Origin: an uncultured Eubacterium sp.
Lineage (GTDB): Bacteria > Bacillota > Clostridia > Lachnospirales > Lachnospiraceae
Reading direction: 5' to 3'
Length of the DNA: 29,754 nucleotides
Assembly: GCA_900550135.1 (NCBI GenBank)
Contig: URQO01000019.1
Location: 1 to 29,754, forward strand
In this document: positions 15,925 through 23,511 of the stretch, in pieces
Layout of the letters: every line of letters starts with the position of its first letter
Position numbering within the stretch: position 1 is the first letter of the stretch
The notes under the pieces: generated by a model
The model's database searches: none
Told to the model about the DNA's origin: nothing
What the model saw: the letters and a program-made list of their open reading frames with translations, nothing else
Program-made: the position numbers and the translations under genes

Positions 15925-16130
15925 AAACGGGATGAACTCTTAATTATGACCCATACCTCTTGTTTTCAACTTGTGCCATTAAACGAAAGTGCTTCAAACG
16001 CGGTTGGTTCATTAAGGCGGCAAAGCCGGCTTGATAGAACCGCTACCAGCGTTTGGCAGCGGGAGCGTGCTTTCGTTAATGCACAGGTTGAAAACAAGAG
16101 AAAAGTCATATCCTAGAGTTTATCCCGTTT
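15925..16130. repeat. 206-bp imperfect palindrome with 16-bp terminal inverted repeats (MITE-like)
   Basis: The ends AAACGGGATGAACTCT (15925-15940) and the reverse complement of 16115-16130 match at 15 of 16 positions. Inside, 15957-15995 and 16061-16098 form a second long arm pair (CTCTTGTTTTCAAC... with ...GTTGAAAACAAGAG) differing by a few substitutions and two single-base gaps. The core has CAAACGC/GCGTTTG and AAGGCGG/CCGGCTT arms. Almost the whole element therefore folds into one long hairpin. It has no gene and is visibly richer in G+C than its flanks. Its right end overlaps the ppa stop codon. Unrelated in sequence to the element at 3167-3311. Confidence 0.75.
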
Positions 16131-16656
16131 ATTTGTATTCTTTGTTGTATAAATCAATACATTTGTAAATGATTTTGGCTGCCTCGACAGGTCCTCCAAA
16201 TTCATCTACCCTTGTTTCTTTTCCTTCCAAAGACTTGTATATGTTGAAGAAGTTTTTAATTTCTTCAAATATGTGACTAGGCAACTGCTCAATATCTGTA
16301 TAGCAATTGTATGTAGGATCACCGTATGGAATAGCTATAATCTTATCATCCATATCCCCGCCATCAATCATATACATTACGCCAATTGGATAACATCTGA
16401 CAAGTGACATTGGTTCTATAGGTTCCGAACATAAAACCAATACATCCAGCGGATCCCCATCTTCATCTATTGTTCTTGGAATAAATCCATAATTGGCCGG
16501 ATAATGAACTGATGAATAAAGTATTCTGTCCAAAATCAACAATCCTGTTTCTTTGTCCAATTCGTATTTCTTTTTACTTCCTTTTGTAATTTCAATTGTA
16601 GCAATAAAATCCGATGGTGATATTCTCTCCGGATTAATATCATGCATAATATTCAT
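16129..16656 (-). CDS. ppa: Inorganic pyrophosphatase, family I
   Basis: Hydrolyses pyrophosphate to drive biosynthetic reactions. The acidic metal-binding signature DEDGDPLDVLVL is present, with NYGFIPRT upstream, DGGDMDDKIIAIP, and the substrate-contacting EITKGSKKKYE near the N-terminus. I use the ATG at 16656 (MNIMHDINPE) with AAAGGCGG seven bases upstream, giving 175 residues; the six-codon upstream extension starts with a GTG and covers the SD. The stop codon at 16129-16131 overlaps the end of the palindromic element, so that insertion may have set the present C-terminus (LYNKEYK). Confidence 0.95.
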   Translation of the reverse strand: MNIMHDINPERISPSDFIATIEITKGSKKKYELDKETGLLILDRILYSSVHYPANYGFIPRTIDEDGDPLDVLVLCSEPIEPMSLVRCYPIGVMYMIDGGDMDDKIIAIPYGDPTYNCYTDIEQLPSHIFEEIKNFFNIYKSLEGKETRVDEFGGPVEAAKIIYKCIDLYNKEYK

Positions 16657-16728
16657 ATAAATACCGCCTTTCACATATTAATTTTCTATATTTTACCATA
16701 TTAATAGTTATTTTTATATACAGCTAGG

Positions 16729-16881
16729 TTATTTCATTTGCAAAACAATTATATTTTTTTACTCGTGCTATTTCATTTACAAAATAATTATATTTTTTTC
16801 TTGTGTTATTTCATTAATTGAAACTGTAACTTACTTTTTGACTGTTGCATTTCACAGCCAAAATTGTAACCTATTTTTCAC
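16729..16881. repeat. Degenerate tandem repeats, ~39-nt period, between DMT gene and ppa
   Basis: Units at 16729-16767 and 16768-16805 agree closely (plus strand TATTTCATTT, then CAAAA, then AATTATATTTTTTT, then GTG; about four substitutions and one gap). Two weaker units follow at 16806-16844 and 16845-16881, sharing AACTGTAACTTACTTTTTG versus AATTGTAACCTATTTTTC 40 nt apart. The last unit runs into the DMT stop codon. On the minus strand each of the first two units contains TATAATT, so they may lie at a ppa promoter. Confidence 0.6.
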
Positions 16882-17791
16882 TTTTATCTGCTGAATTTAC
16901 CACGTATATTCCCACACATACAAGCAAAAGAGCAATAACTGTATGTATTCCAAGCTGACTGTTTTCTTTTAGGAAAATATACGAAAGTACAACACCGAAA
17001 ATAGGGTTCATAAACTTATATGCAGATATTTTTGATACATTATTGTATTTTAGCAAAATACTCCACAATGTGTAGGCTGCTGCTGAAATAAATCCCATAT
17101 AAGCAAGCAATACCCAACTTTCTGCAGAAACGCTGTCCAGTTTTCCGCCCATTAAAAGTCCTATTACTGCCATTGTAACTCCACCGAAGAAAAACTGATA
17201 TCCACTTAGCATAACTACATCTGCTGTTTTTGAGAACTTTTTAATAAAGGCTGATGAAAACGCTGACGAAATTGTTGATATTAAAATAAATCCTTCTCCT
17301 AAAACCGTAAAATTAAAATCAAGGGTCGTTCCTACTATATTTACCAACACAATGCCGGCAAATCCCAATATACTTCCAAGAATCTTCTTTGATGTTAATT
17401 TTTCCTGTTTAAATATAATACAGGATACCAATATTGTAATAAAAACTGCTGAGCCGTTAATTATTGATGATTTTACTCCTGTGGTATGTGCCAGTCCAAT
17501 ATAAAAAGGCACATACTGCCCTATTGTCTGAAACAGACTAAGAGTTGCTATTTTTCCCGGATTCTCCGGTTTGATAAACTTTTTGTTTAGAATGGAAAAT
17601 GTTGCAATTACCATCATGCCTGCAATGGCAAATCTGGTACCTGCAAACAAAATCTGAGATGCTGTTTCTTTTCCCTGTATCTGAAACAATTTATAACCGA
17701 TTTTTATGCATGGAAACGCTGACCCCCATAATAGGCAACATATACCTGCCATAAATATTACTATAGGCGTTTTTGATAGTTTTTTGTCCAT
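16871..17791 (-). CDS. DMT-superfamily (EamA) membrane transporter
   Basis: A predicted drug/metabolite-type exporter with about ten transmembrane helices arranged as two EamA repeats; the substrate cannot be read from sequence. The first repeat includes GICCLLWGSAFPCIKIGYKL and the second GYQFFFGGVTMAVIGLLMGG and YTLWSILLKYNNVSK, and the C-terminus ends in a long hydrophobic helix. I place the start at the ATG at 17791 (MDKKLSK), after GGAGAG; the upstream ATG (17806) has no SD. 306 residues, the usual size. It is flanked on both sides by degenerate repeat tracts and is probably a single-gene unit. Confidence 0.9.
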   Translation of the reverse strand: MDKKLSKTPIVIFMAGICCLLWGSAFPCIKIGYKLFQIQGKETASQILFAGTRFAIAGMMVIATFSILNKKFIKPENPGKIATLSLFQTIGQYVPFYIGLAHTTGVKSSIINGSAVFITILVSCIIFKQEKLTSKKILGSILGFAGIVLVNIVGTTLDFNFTVLGEGFILISTISSAFSSAFIKKFSKTADVVMLSGYQFFFGGVTMAVIGLLMGGKLDSVSAESWVLLAYMGFISAAAYTLWSILLKYNNVSKISAYKFMNPIFGVVLSYIFLKENSQLGIHTVIALLLVCVGIYVVNSADKSEK

Positions 17792-17820
17792 TTTCTCTCC
17801 ATTCATTACTTTGTATAACG

Positions 17821-17920
17821 TTCATAAATATGTTAGCATTCATTTTTTTGAAGCATTCATACACATGCCAACATTCACTTTTTCTTTAATGTACATATAT
17901 CTACTAACGTTTACTGTTCA
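17821..17920. repeat. Degenerate ~36-nt tandem repeats upstream of the DMT gene
   Basis: Three head-to-tail units start at 17821, 17856 and 17892. The first two share TTCATA, A-ATG, CATTCA and a T5-7 run at the same spacing; the third is more diverged (TACATATATCTACTAACGTT). The last unit overlaps the stop codon of the KdpD-like gene. They differ in sequence from the tract on the other side of the DMT gene. Confidence 0.45.
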
Positions 17921-18543
17921 TTGCTTCTTTCGACAATTTCTACTTTATCTTTGTATTTTTCAAGGTATTTAATACTAACCTGACGATAACTGTCCAATGT
18001 TTCCTTCTTAAAATTTTTCTGCATAATTTTGCTGTTCATATATTTGTCTCCGAACAGTTTTCCTGCTTCAAAATCTTTTATCATAAGTTCGCTGTCTCTG
18101 TCTATAAAGTAAATTTTGTCCGCTTTTTCCAAATATTTGTGTGGCACTGTATTTTTTATCGAAATACCTGTAACATCCTTAAATCGTGGATTTGCGCTGT
18201 CAAATCGCTTCAAATTTACAGATGTATATACTGTAATTCCATAATCCAACAGTTTGTCAATTATATTGTATACAAACCCTCTGTTTTTAACCTTCATTCC
18301 CATTTCATCTAATATGACTATATCCGGATTTTCAGCCTTAATCTGCGCAAGGCTAAGTCCTTTTTGAGGAATATCTTTTTCTTCAATTCCGTTTTTAATA
18401 AGAATGTCTTTTATGTCCCTGTGACCTTCATGTAAAAATCCCACAAGAACTTTTTTCCCTTTCGCTTTTTCTTCCATTGCCTTTTCTATCATCATGTAAC
18501 TTTTCCCGGCACCCGGTGTATAACTTGTAAAAATAACTAACAT
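17911..18543 (-). CDS. Stand-alone KdpD N-terminal-type P-loop ATPase
   Basis: 210 residues from the ATG at 18543 (MLVIFTSYTPGAGKSY), which has an ideal AAAGGAG SD inside an upstream extension. The P-loop is TPGAGKSY (9-16), an acidic VILDEMG lies at 75-82, then YGITVYTSVNLKRFDS (101-116), KDVTGISIKNTVP (122-134) and ADKIYFIDRDS (141-151). This order matches the N-terminal sensor domain of KdpD histidine kinases (DE, YTTLNVQH-like, ITG..RETVPD, AD.I.LVD). The USP, membrane and kinase parts of KdpD are absent and no kdpABC is nearby. It follows the WYL regulator by 13 nt and so is co-expressed with it. The role is unknown; nucleotide-dependent signalling is a guess. Confidence 0.75.
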   Translation of the reverse strand: MLVIFTSYTPGAGKSYMMIEKAMEEKAKGKKVLVGFLHEGHRDIKDILIKNGIEEKDIPQKGLSLAQIKAENPDIVILDEMGMKVKNRGFVYNIIDKLLDYGITVYTSVNLKRFDSANPRFKDVTGISIKNTVPHKYLEKADKIYFIDRDSELMIKDFEAGKLFGDKYMNSKIMQKNFKKETLDSYRQVSIKYLEKYKDKVEIVERSNEQ

Positions 18544-18556
18544 ATCTTCTCCTTTT

Positions 18557-19546
18557 TTATTTGTATTGGTCATACATTCTTTCTATTTCCTGTTTCATCT
18601 GATCAACTACACTTTGTGGGCCTACAATTTTTGCCTTGTCGCCTAGTCCCATAATCCATCCAAGAAACATTTTGCTGACACTGACTTTTACATTAACTTT
18701 AAATTTATTTTCGCCCTTTGGTATTATCATAACATCTTTTCCAAACCTATCTATAACAACACCTATCAGACTATTGTCAAATTGTATCTTAACTGTTTGC
18801 TCATCTCCTGTAAACATACTAAACACTTTTTTTGCATACAGACCCATGTCAAAACTATCGAACTTTTCCTTGCCCTTACGCGGAATATCTGTAATTTCAA
18901 TTTGACGGATTTTATCAACACGATAATGTTTTATTTTGTCGGCTTCCTGATCATAGGCAATCAGGTAATAATTCTCATCATCCCATGTTAACGCCCATGG
19001 GCTTATACCTGTTTTACAACCATTTGCTCTGATTTCCATTTTCTTTTTCAAAGTCCACTCATAATAATCAAATTTAATCTGACTGTTTTCGTTTATAGCA
19101 AGGTTCAGACTATCTATGTTTTTGTAAACATTGTCATAGTCAGTTTTAATTCTGTTTGCCACATAAACCTGTCTTTGCAACTCTTTTGCCTGATATTTAC
19201 TTGCCTGATTTTCTATTTTTTTAATCAGTTCCGTGGAACGTGAAGGCGAAATAAATTTAGAAACCTGCACTGCATCTACCAAAAGTTTTAATTCCGGCAA
19301 TTCAAAATCCCTGTTTAAAAGTCTGTAATAGGTTTTTCCATTTCTTTTTCTCTTGTCAATGTTGTATCCGTATTCATTTAACGCATTAATATCTGTATAT
19401 AAAGCCTTCCTTTCAGCCTTAACTTCCCTTTTTTCAAGTGCTTCAATAATTTCAACCATGGTTATTCCATGGTCCTCATCTGTATTCTTTTTTAAAATTT
19501 CCAATAGAATTAATAATTTCTGCTTTTGCTTTTCTGATTTTGCCAT
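18557..19546 (-). CDS. WYL-domain transcriptional regulator
   Basis: 329 residues from the ATG at 19546 (MAKSEKQKQK), preceded by AGGTAGG; a longer frame would overlap greA and lacks an SD. An N-terminal winged-helix DNA-binding region (about 10-75; VEIIEALEKREVKAERKALY then DINALNEYGYNI) is followed by a WYL ligand-sensing domain (about 155-225, with GISPWALTWDDENYYLIAYD and KIKHYRVDKI) and a C-terminal WCX-like extension. WYL regulators sense nucleic acid or nucleotide ligands and often control stress or defence genes. It lies 22 nt after greA and 13 nt before the KdpD-N-like ATPase, which is the most likely functional partner. Confidence 0.88.
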   Translation of the reverse strand: MAKSEKQKQKLLILLEILKKNTDEDHGITMVEIIEALEKREVKAERKALYTDINALNEYGYNIDKRKRNGKTYYRLLNRDFELPELKLLVDAVQVSKFISPSRSTELIKKIENQASKYQAKELQRQVYVANRIKTDYDNVYKNIDSLNLAINENSQIKFDYYEWTLKKKMEIRANGCKTGISPWALTWDDENYYLIAYDQEADKIKHYRVDKIRQIEITDIPRKGKEKFDSFDMGLYAKKVFSMFTGDEQTVKIQFDNSLIGVVIDRFGKDVMIIPKGENKFKVNVKVSVSKMFLGWIMGLGDKAKIVGPQSVVDQMKQEIERMYDQYK

Positions 19547-19568
19547 ATGCTTACCTACCTGTAAAGTA

Positions 19569-20066
19569 TTAATAACTTCTAATTGTATCTGTATCCTCTT
19601 CGCCTGTATTTTCAATAGACTTAATCACTACAAAATAACTATAACTGTCATCAACTTTTATTTCAACTCTATCGCCTACTTTATGTTTCATTAAAGCTTT
19701 TCCAATAGGCGATTCACTGCTAATTCTGCCTTTCATAGAATTTCCTCTCATGGTACTTACAATCTTGAAAGTTTCCTCCATGTCATCTTCTTCAAAATAT
19801 ACCTTAACAGTGTTGTTAAGTCCAACTTCATCGTCATTTGATTTATCTTCTATAATTGTAGCTGTTTTAAGTATTTTTTCCAAATATCTTATTCGACCTT
19901 CGTTTTTATTTTTATCTTTTTTTGCTGCATAATACTCAAAGTTTTCACTTAAATCACCCTGAGCCCTTGCTTCCTTTACAGCCTCAATTGCCTTTGGTCG
20001 CACAACCAGTTTTCTATGTTCTATCTCTTCCTTTATTTTTGCAACATCACTTTGTGTCAGTTTCAT
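19569..20066 (-). CDS. greA: Transcription elongation factor GreA
   Basis: GreA enters the RNA polymerase secondary channel and stimulates cleavage of backtracked RNA. I use the ATG at 20066 (MKLTQSDVAKIKEEIE) next to GGAGGTAACA; the four-codon upstream extension contains the SD itself. 165 residues: an N-terminal coiled coil with the acidic tip around GDLSENFEYYAAKKDKN and a C-terminal FKBP-like domain with RISSESPIGKALMKHKVGD. It follows the citrate synthase terminator and heads the unit greA / WYL regulator / KdpD-N-like ATPase. Confidence 0.95.
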   Translation of the reverse strand: MKLTQSDVAKIKEEIEHRKLVVRPKAIEAVKEARAQGDLSENFEYYAAKKDKNKNEGRIRYLEKILKTATIIEDKSNDDEVGLNNTVKVYFEEDDMEETFKIVSTMRGNSMKGRISSESPIGKALMKHKVGDRVEIKVDDSYSYFVVIKSIENTGEEDTDTIRSY

Positions 20067-20084
20067 TGTTACCTCCATTTGATA

Positions 20085-20116
20085 AAAGCTACATCGGCAA
20101 CAGCCAACGCAGCTTT
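20085..20116 (-). terminator. Terminator of citrate synthase
   Basis: Minus-strand stem AAAGCTGCGTTGGC/GCCGATGTAGCTTT, 14 pairs including three G-U, with a TGTT loop and a TTTATC tail. It lies 36 nt past the citrate synthase stop and 18 nt before the greA ATG. Confidence 0.75.
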
Positions 20117-20152
20117 CGTTAAAAATACTTTTATATCTTATTTAAATTTGTA

Positions 20153-21514
20153 TTATCTTTCTTCCAAAGGTTCATACTGATTAAATCCGCAATTGCTGAT
20201 ATATGCAGGTCGCATGATTTTGTCAGCATTGACCAGTTCCTCAATACGGTGAGCACTCCAGCCTACAATTCTTGCTATAGCAAACATTGGTGTAAATAAT
20301 TCCTCCGGAATATCAAGCATACTGTATACTAAACCGCTGTAGAAGTCCACATTTGCACTAACGCCTTTGTACATTTTTCTTTCTTCAGCAATAACCTCAG
20401 GTGCCAAATGTTCAATCATGCTATACAAAGCAAAATCCTTCTGACGTCCTTTTTCGTTTGCCAGTTTTTCTACAAATGACTTAAAAATTTCTGCTCTTGG
20501 ATCAGATATAGAATATACTGCATGACCCATACCATATATAAGACCTTTTTTGTTAAAGGCTTCTTTGTTAAGAATCTTTCTTAAGTATTCCTTAACTTCA
20601 TTTTCATCTTTATGGTCTTTAACATGTTTTTTAATATCCTTGAACATTTCAACAACCATAATGTTTGCTCCACCATGTCTTGGTCCTTTCAATGAAGAAA
20701 GTGCCGCTGCAATAGTTGAATATGTATCTGAACCTGAAGATGTTACAACTCTTGTAGTAAATGTTGAGTTGTTTCCACCACCATGTTCCATATGAAGAAC
20801 CAGTGCCAAATCAAGTACCTTTGCTTCCAACTCTGTATATTTTTTGTCAGGTCTTAACATACGAAGTAAATTCTCGCTTGTTGACAACTCTGGCTTTGGT
20901 CTATGTATATATAAACTTTTGTTTTTCTTGTAATGATTGTATGCCTGAAATCCATATACAGACAATACAGGGAACAATGCTATAAGCATAATACATTGTC
21001 TTACAACATTTTCCAAAGATGTATCTGACACATGTTTGTCGTATGATGCCAAAGTCAGTACACTCTTTGTTAATGAATTCATAATATCCGAACTTGGTGC
21101 TTTCATAATAACATCTCTTACAAAGTTTGTAGGAAGGCGTCTGCTTATTGCAAGCATCTCTTTAAATTCTTTTAAGTTGTCCTGGTCAGGTAACTGACCG
21201 AATAATAATAAATATGCAGTCTCTTCAAACCCATATCTGCCTTCTGACATAAATCCCTTAACCAAATCCTGAATGCTATATCCTCTGTAATATAACTTTC
21301 CGGCACATGGAACACTTTTTCCGTCAATAATCTCCGAAGATTCTATACGCGATATATTAGTAATTCCGGTAACTACTCCTTTTCCGTTTAAATCACGCAA
21401 TCCCCTTTTTACTCCATATTCTGAAAAAAGTTCTTTGTCTACACTATCATTTTCCCTACATATCTCACCATATTTTTCCGTGAAATTAATAACTGTCTCT
21501 TTCTTATAAGTCAT
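20153..21514 (-). CDS. gltA: Citrate synthase
   Basis: Condenses acetyl-CoA and oxaloacetate to citrate; in fermentative Clostridia this usually feeds a partial TCA branch toward glutamate. 453 residues from the ATG at 21514, with GAGGGG upstream. The catalytic triad is His280 (GPRHGGAN), His331 (GMGHAVY) and Asp390 (NVDFYSG). HMEHGGGNNSTFTTRVVTSS and YRGYSIQDL also fit the family. An N-terminal extension of about 40 residues precedes the core. It lies 20 nt after the lipid kinase gene, so the two are probably co-transcribed, and it ends in the hairpin at 20085-20116. Confidence 0.93.
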   Translation of the reverse strand: MTYKKETVINFTEKYGEICRENDSVDKELFSEYGVKRGLRDLNGKGVVTGITNISRIESSEIIDGKSVPCAGKLYYRGYSIQDLVKGFMSEGRYGFEETAYLLLFGQLPDQDNLKEFKEMLAISRRLPTNFVRDVIMKAPSSDIMNSLTKSVLTLASYDKHVSDTSLENVVRQCIMLIALFPVLSVYGFQAYNHYKKNKSLYIHRPKPELSTSENLLRMLRPDKKYTELEAKVLDLALVLHMEHGGGNNSTFTTRVVTSSGSDTYSTIAAALSSLKGPRHGGANIMVVEMFKDIKKHVKDHKDENEVKEYLRKILNKEAFNKKGLIYGMGHAVYSISDPRAEIFKSFVEKLANEKGRQKDFALYSMIEHLAPEVIAEERKMYKGVSANVDFYSGLVYSMLDIPEELFTPMFAIARIVGWSAHRIEELVNADKIMRPAYISNCGFNQYEPLEER

Positions 21515-21534
21515 AAGCACCCCTCTTACATCTT

Positions 21535-22413
21535 TTAATATATAAAGTTTACTGCATCGTGTACTACCTTAAAGTCCACAATTGCTCTTCCTTTTTCCTT
21601 TTCTCCATCAAGTGACCAATCTATGTCTGTACAGTCTGTAATTCTTGCTGACTGTATCTGTTCAAGTGTAATTTTTCCTGTAAACTTCTGATTAAGCACC
21701 TGCCAAACCAATTTGCAAAATTCCGCCGGTCCCTTTGGAAACTCAATAAGCATAAGTTCAAATACACCGTCATTAAATTTAACAAAATCTTCATCCAACT
21801 TCATAATACCACCGACTTTTGTAGCATTATTTATTGCCACAAAAATGTATTTGCCCTCGTATGTTTTGTCTCCCAATTCTATTTTTAATTTCAGTCTTCT
21901 TATATGAAACAGTTCACGTACGCCATGCAATATGTAAGCAAAATGTCCCAGCCTGTTTTTAAGTTCCTGTGGTGTAGAATAGGATGTTTTTGTAAATATT
22001 CCGGCTGAAGCTGTGTATACAAACTGTCTGCCGTTAAAACTACCCATATCAAGTGGTCTGGACTTATTTGACATTATAAATGTGGCCGCCTGTTTTGGGT
22101 CTGATTTTAGTCCTAAACTTGTGGCAAAATCATTGGTTGAGCCTGCCGGTATATATCCAAGTGGAGTCTTTGACTGTGCTTCCATCATACCTGCAATAAC
22201 CTCATTCAAGGTACCATCGCCACCCATACAAACTACCATATCTACTTTGCATGAATATTCTTTTGCAATATAAGTTCCATCCAATCTCTTCTTAGTATAT
22301 TTGATACCAACTTTATACCCGGCATCCTCAAATACATTTACAGCATCATCAATATAGCTTTTATTTTTCTTTAATCCTGCTTTAGGATTGATTATAAATA
22401 ACAGTTTTTTCAT
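21535..22413 (-). CDS. Diacylglycerol/lipid kinase family protein (DagK/YegS type)
   Basis: A soluble lipid kinase that likely phosphorylates diacylglycerol or a related lipid to recycle it into phospholipid synthesis. 292 residues. Hallmarks are FIINPKAGLKKNKSY at the N-terminus, the nucleotide-binding CMGGDGTLNEVIAGM, and PLGYIPAGSTNDFATSLGL; the C-terminal domain is the usual beta-rich lid. ATG at 22413 after AAGGAG. It sits immediately upstream of citrate synthase, with no obvious pathway link. The exact lipid substrate is not readable. Confidence 0.9.
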   Translation of the reverse strand: MKKLLFIINPKAGLKKNKSYIDDAVNVFEDAGYKVGIKYTKKRLDGTYIAKEYSCKVDMVVCMGGDGTLNEVIAGMMEAQSKTPLGYIPAGSTNDFATSLGLKSDPKQAATFIMSNKSRPLDMGSFNGRQFVYTASAGIFTKTSYSTPQELKNRLGHFAYILHGVRELFHIRRLKLKIELGDKTYEGKYIFVAINNATKVGGIMKLDEDFVKFNDGVFELMLIEFPKGPAEFCKLVWQVLNQKFTGKITLEQIQSARITDCTDIDWSLDGEKEKGRAIVDFKVVHDAVNFIY

Positions 22414-22455
22414 TTTTTGCTCCTTGGTATCTTTTTATTCTACAATACTTTTATA

Positions 22456-22470
22456 GTTTCATTATGAAAC
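22456..22470. promoter_or_regulatory. 15-bp perfect palindrome upstream of the lipid kinase gene
   Basis: GTTTCAT-T-ATGAAAC is a perfect inverted repeat with a 1-bp centre. On the minus strand it is followed directly by TATAAA, a possible -10, so it would sit in the promoter spacer, a usual operator position. No cognate repressor is identified. Confidence 0.4.
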
Positions 22471-22579
22471 AAACATTAACATTTTATGAACTGAAACGTG
22501 ATTTTATACAACAATTATGTAGTTTTATCTTATTTTGCGACAAATATCTTTTTTACAAGTAAAAATATATATTCATTCT

Positions 22580-22612
22580 ATTTAAACTTTCTGTTTTTTT
22601 GAAAGTTTAAAT
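22580..22612. terminator. AT-rich hairpin just after proB
   Basis: 12-bp perfect stem ATTTAAACTTTC/GAAAGTTTAAAT with a 9-nt loop, starting 2 nt past the proB stop. The minus-strand tail is not U-rich, so termination may be weak. Confidence 0.45.
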
Positions 22613-22613
22613 G

Positions 22614-23399
22614 TTATTTTGCCACAAAAAATGTTCCTACCTGATGTCCTTCCAATACTTTGTATATATTTTCAGGGTATGAACCGTTCATGACTATAGT
22701 ATTGATTCCTGCCTCTGTTGATATTTCAGCCGCCTGAAGTTTTGTAACCATTCCTCCCGTTCCAAACTTTGAGCCTTTTCCACCTGCAATCTGATACAAA
22801 TCTTCATTTATCTCTTCTACTACAGGAATTATTCTGGCATATTCGTCCTTTTCAGGATTTTTGTCATAAAGTCCATCTATGTCCGTCAAAATAAGAAGTG
22901 CATCTGCATGAATCAATTTGGCAACAATGGCCGACAAACTGTCGTTGTCTCCATATACAATTTCTTCAATACCTACAGCATCATTTTCATTAATAACAGG
23001 TATAGCCCCAAAATTAAATGTTTCCTCAAATGCATTGATGAGATTTTCTCTGCACTCCTTGTTGTCCACATCCCTTTTGGTAATCAAAAACTGTCCTATT
23101 GTATGACCATATTCTCCAAACATTTTGTCATACATAAACATAAGTTCGCACTGTCCTATGGTTGCAGCAGCCTGTTTTTCTGCCGTTGTAGTTGGTCTTT
23201 CAGTAAGTCCAAGTTTTCCGGCACCTACTCCAATAGCTCCTGATGTGACAAGTGCCACTTCCTTTCCTGAATTGACAATATCCGAAATAACCGTTACCAG
23301 TTTTTTCATCTGTCTGATATTTGCCTTTCCTGTAGAATGAGCCAATGTGGAAGTTCCTACTTTTATCACTATTCTTTGAACATCTTTTAACGTTGCCAT
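22614..23399 (-). CDS. proB: Glutamate 5-kinase, short form lacking the PUA domain
   Basis: Phosphorylates glutamate in the first step of proline synthesis. The 261 residues form one amino-acid-kinase domain: IVIKVGTSTLA (N-terminus), ALVTSGAIGVGAGK, IPVINENDAV, YGDNDSLSAIVAKL, LTDIDGLYDKNP and GSKFGTGGMVTKL. The C-terminal PUA domain of the E. coli enzyme (367 residues) is absent, as in several Clostridia. ATG at 23399 after AAAGGG. proA, the usual partner, is not in the window; the next gene downstream is a lipid kinase. It probably forms its own unit between two hairpins. Confidence 0.94.
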   Translation of the reverse strand: MATLKDVQRIVIKVGTSTLAHSTGKANIRQMKKLVTVISDIVNSGKEVALVTSGAIGVGAGKLGLTERPTTTAEKQAAATIGQCELMFMYDKMFGEYGHTIGQFLITKRDVDNKECRENLINAFEETFNFGAIPVINENDAVGIEEIVYGDNDSLSAIVAKLIHADALLILTDIDGLYDKNPEKDEYARIIPVVEEINEDLYQIAGGKGSKFGTGGMVTKLQAAEISTEAGINTIVMNGSYPENIYKVLEGHQVGTFFVAK

Positions 23400-23457
23400 T
23401 TTGTTCCCTTTCTTATGTTCTTTACCTATTTTTTACATACTCTTTTATTTTAAATGT

Positions 23458-23493
23458 AAAAAGACTTTTTGTAAATAAACAAAAAGTCTTTTT
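23458..23493 (-). terminator. Strong terminator after the YitT gene
   Basis: 14-bp perfect stem AAAAAGACTTTTTG/CAAAAAGTCTTTTT, 8-nt loop, 18 nt past the yitT stop, with U residues in the descending arm and tail. It is symmetric enough to work in both directions. Confidence 0.8.
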
Positions 23494-23511
23494 AGTATTT
23501 ATATGTTATTA

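Noticed and set aside
15703..16116. 137-codon plus-strand ORF crossing the pepP start and the 206-bp palindrome
   Set aside because: It is antisense to pepP and then runs through inverted-repeat sequence; no SD and no recognisable domain.
16729..17920. Short repeats considered as a CRISPR array
   Set aside because: Units are degenerate, head-to-tail without unique spacers, T-rich, and no cas genes are present.
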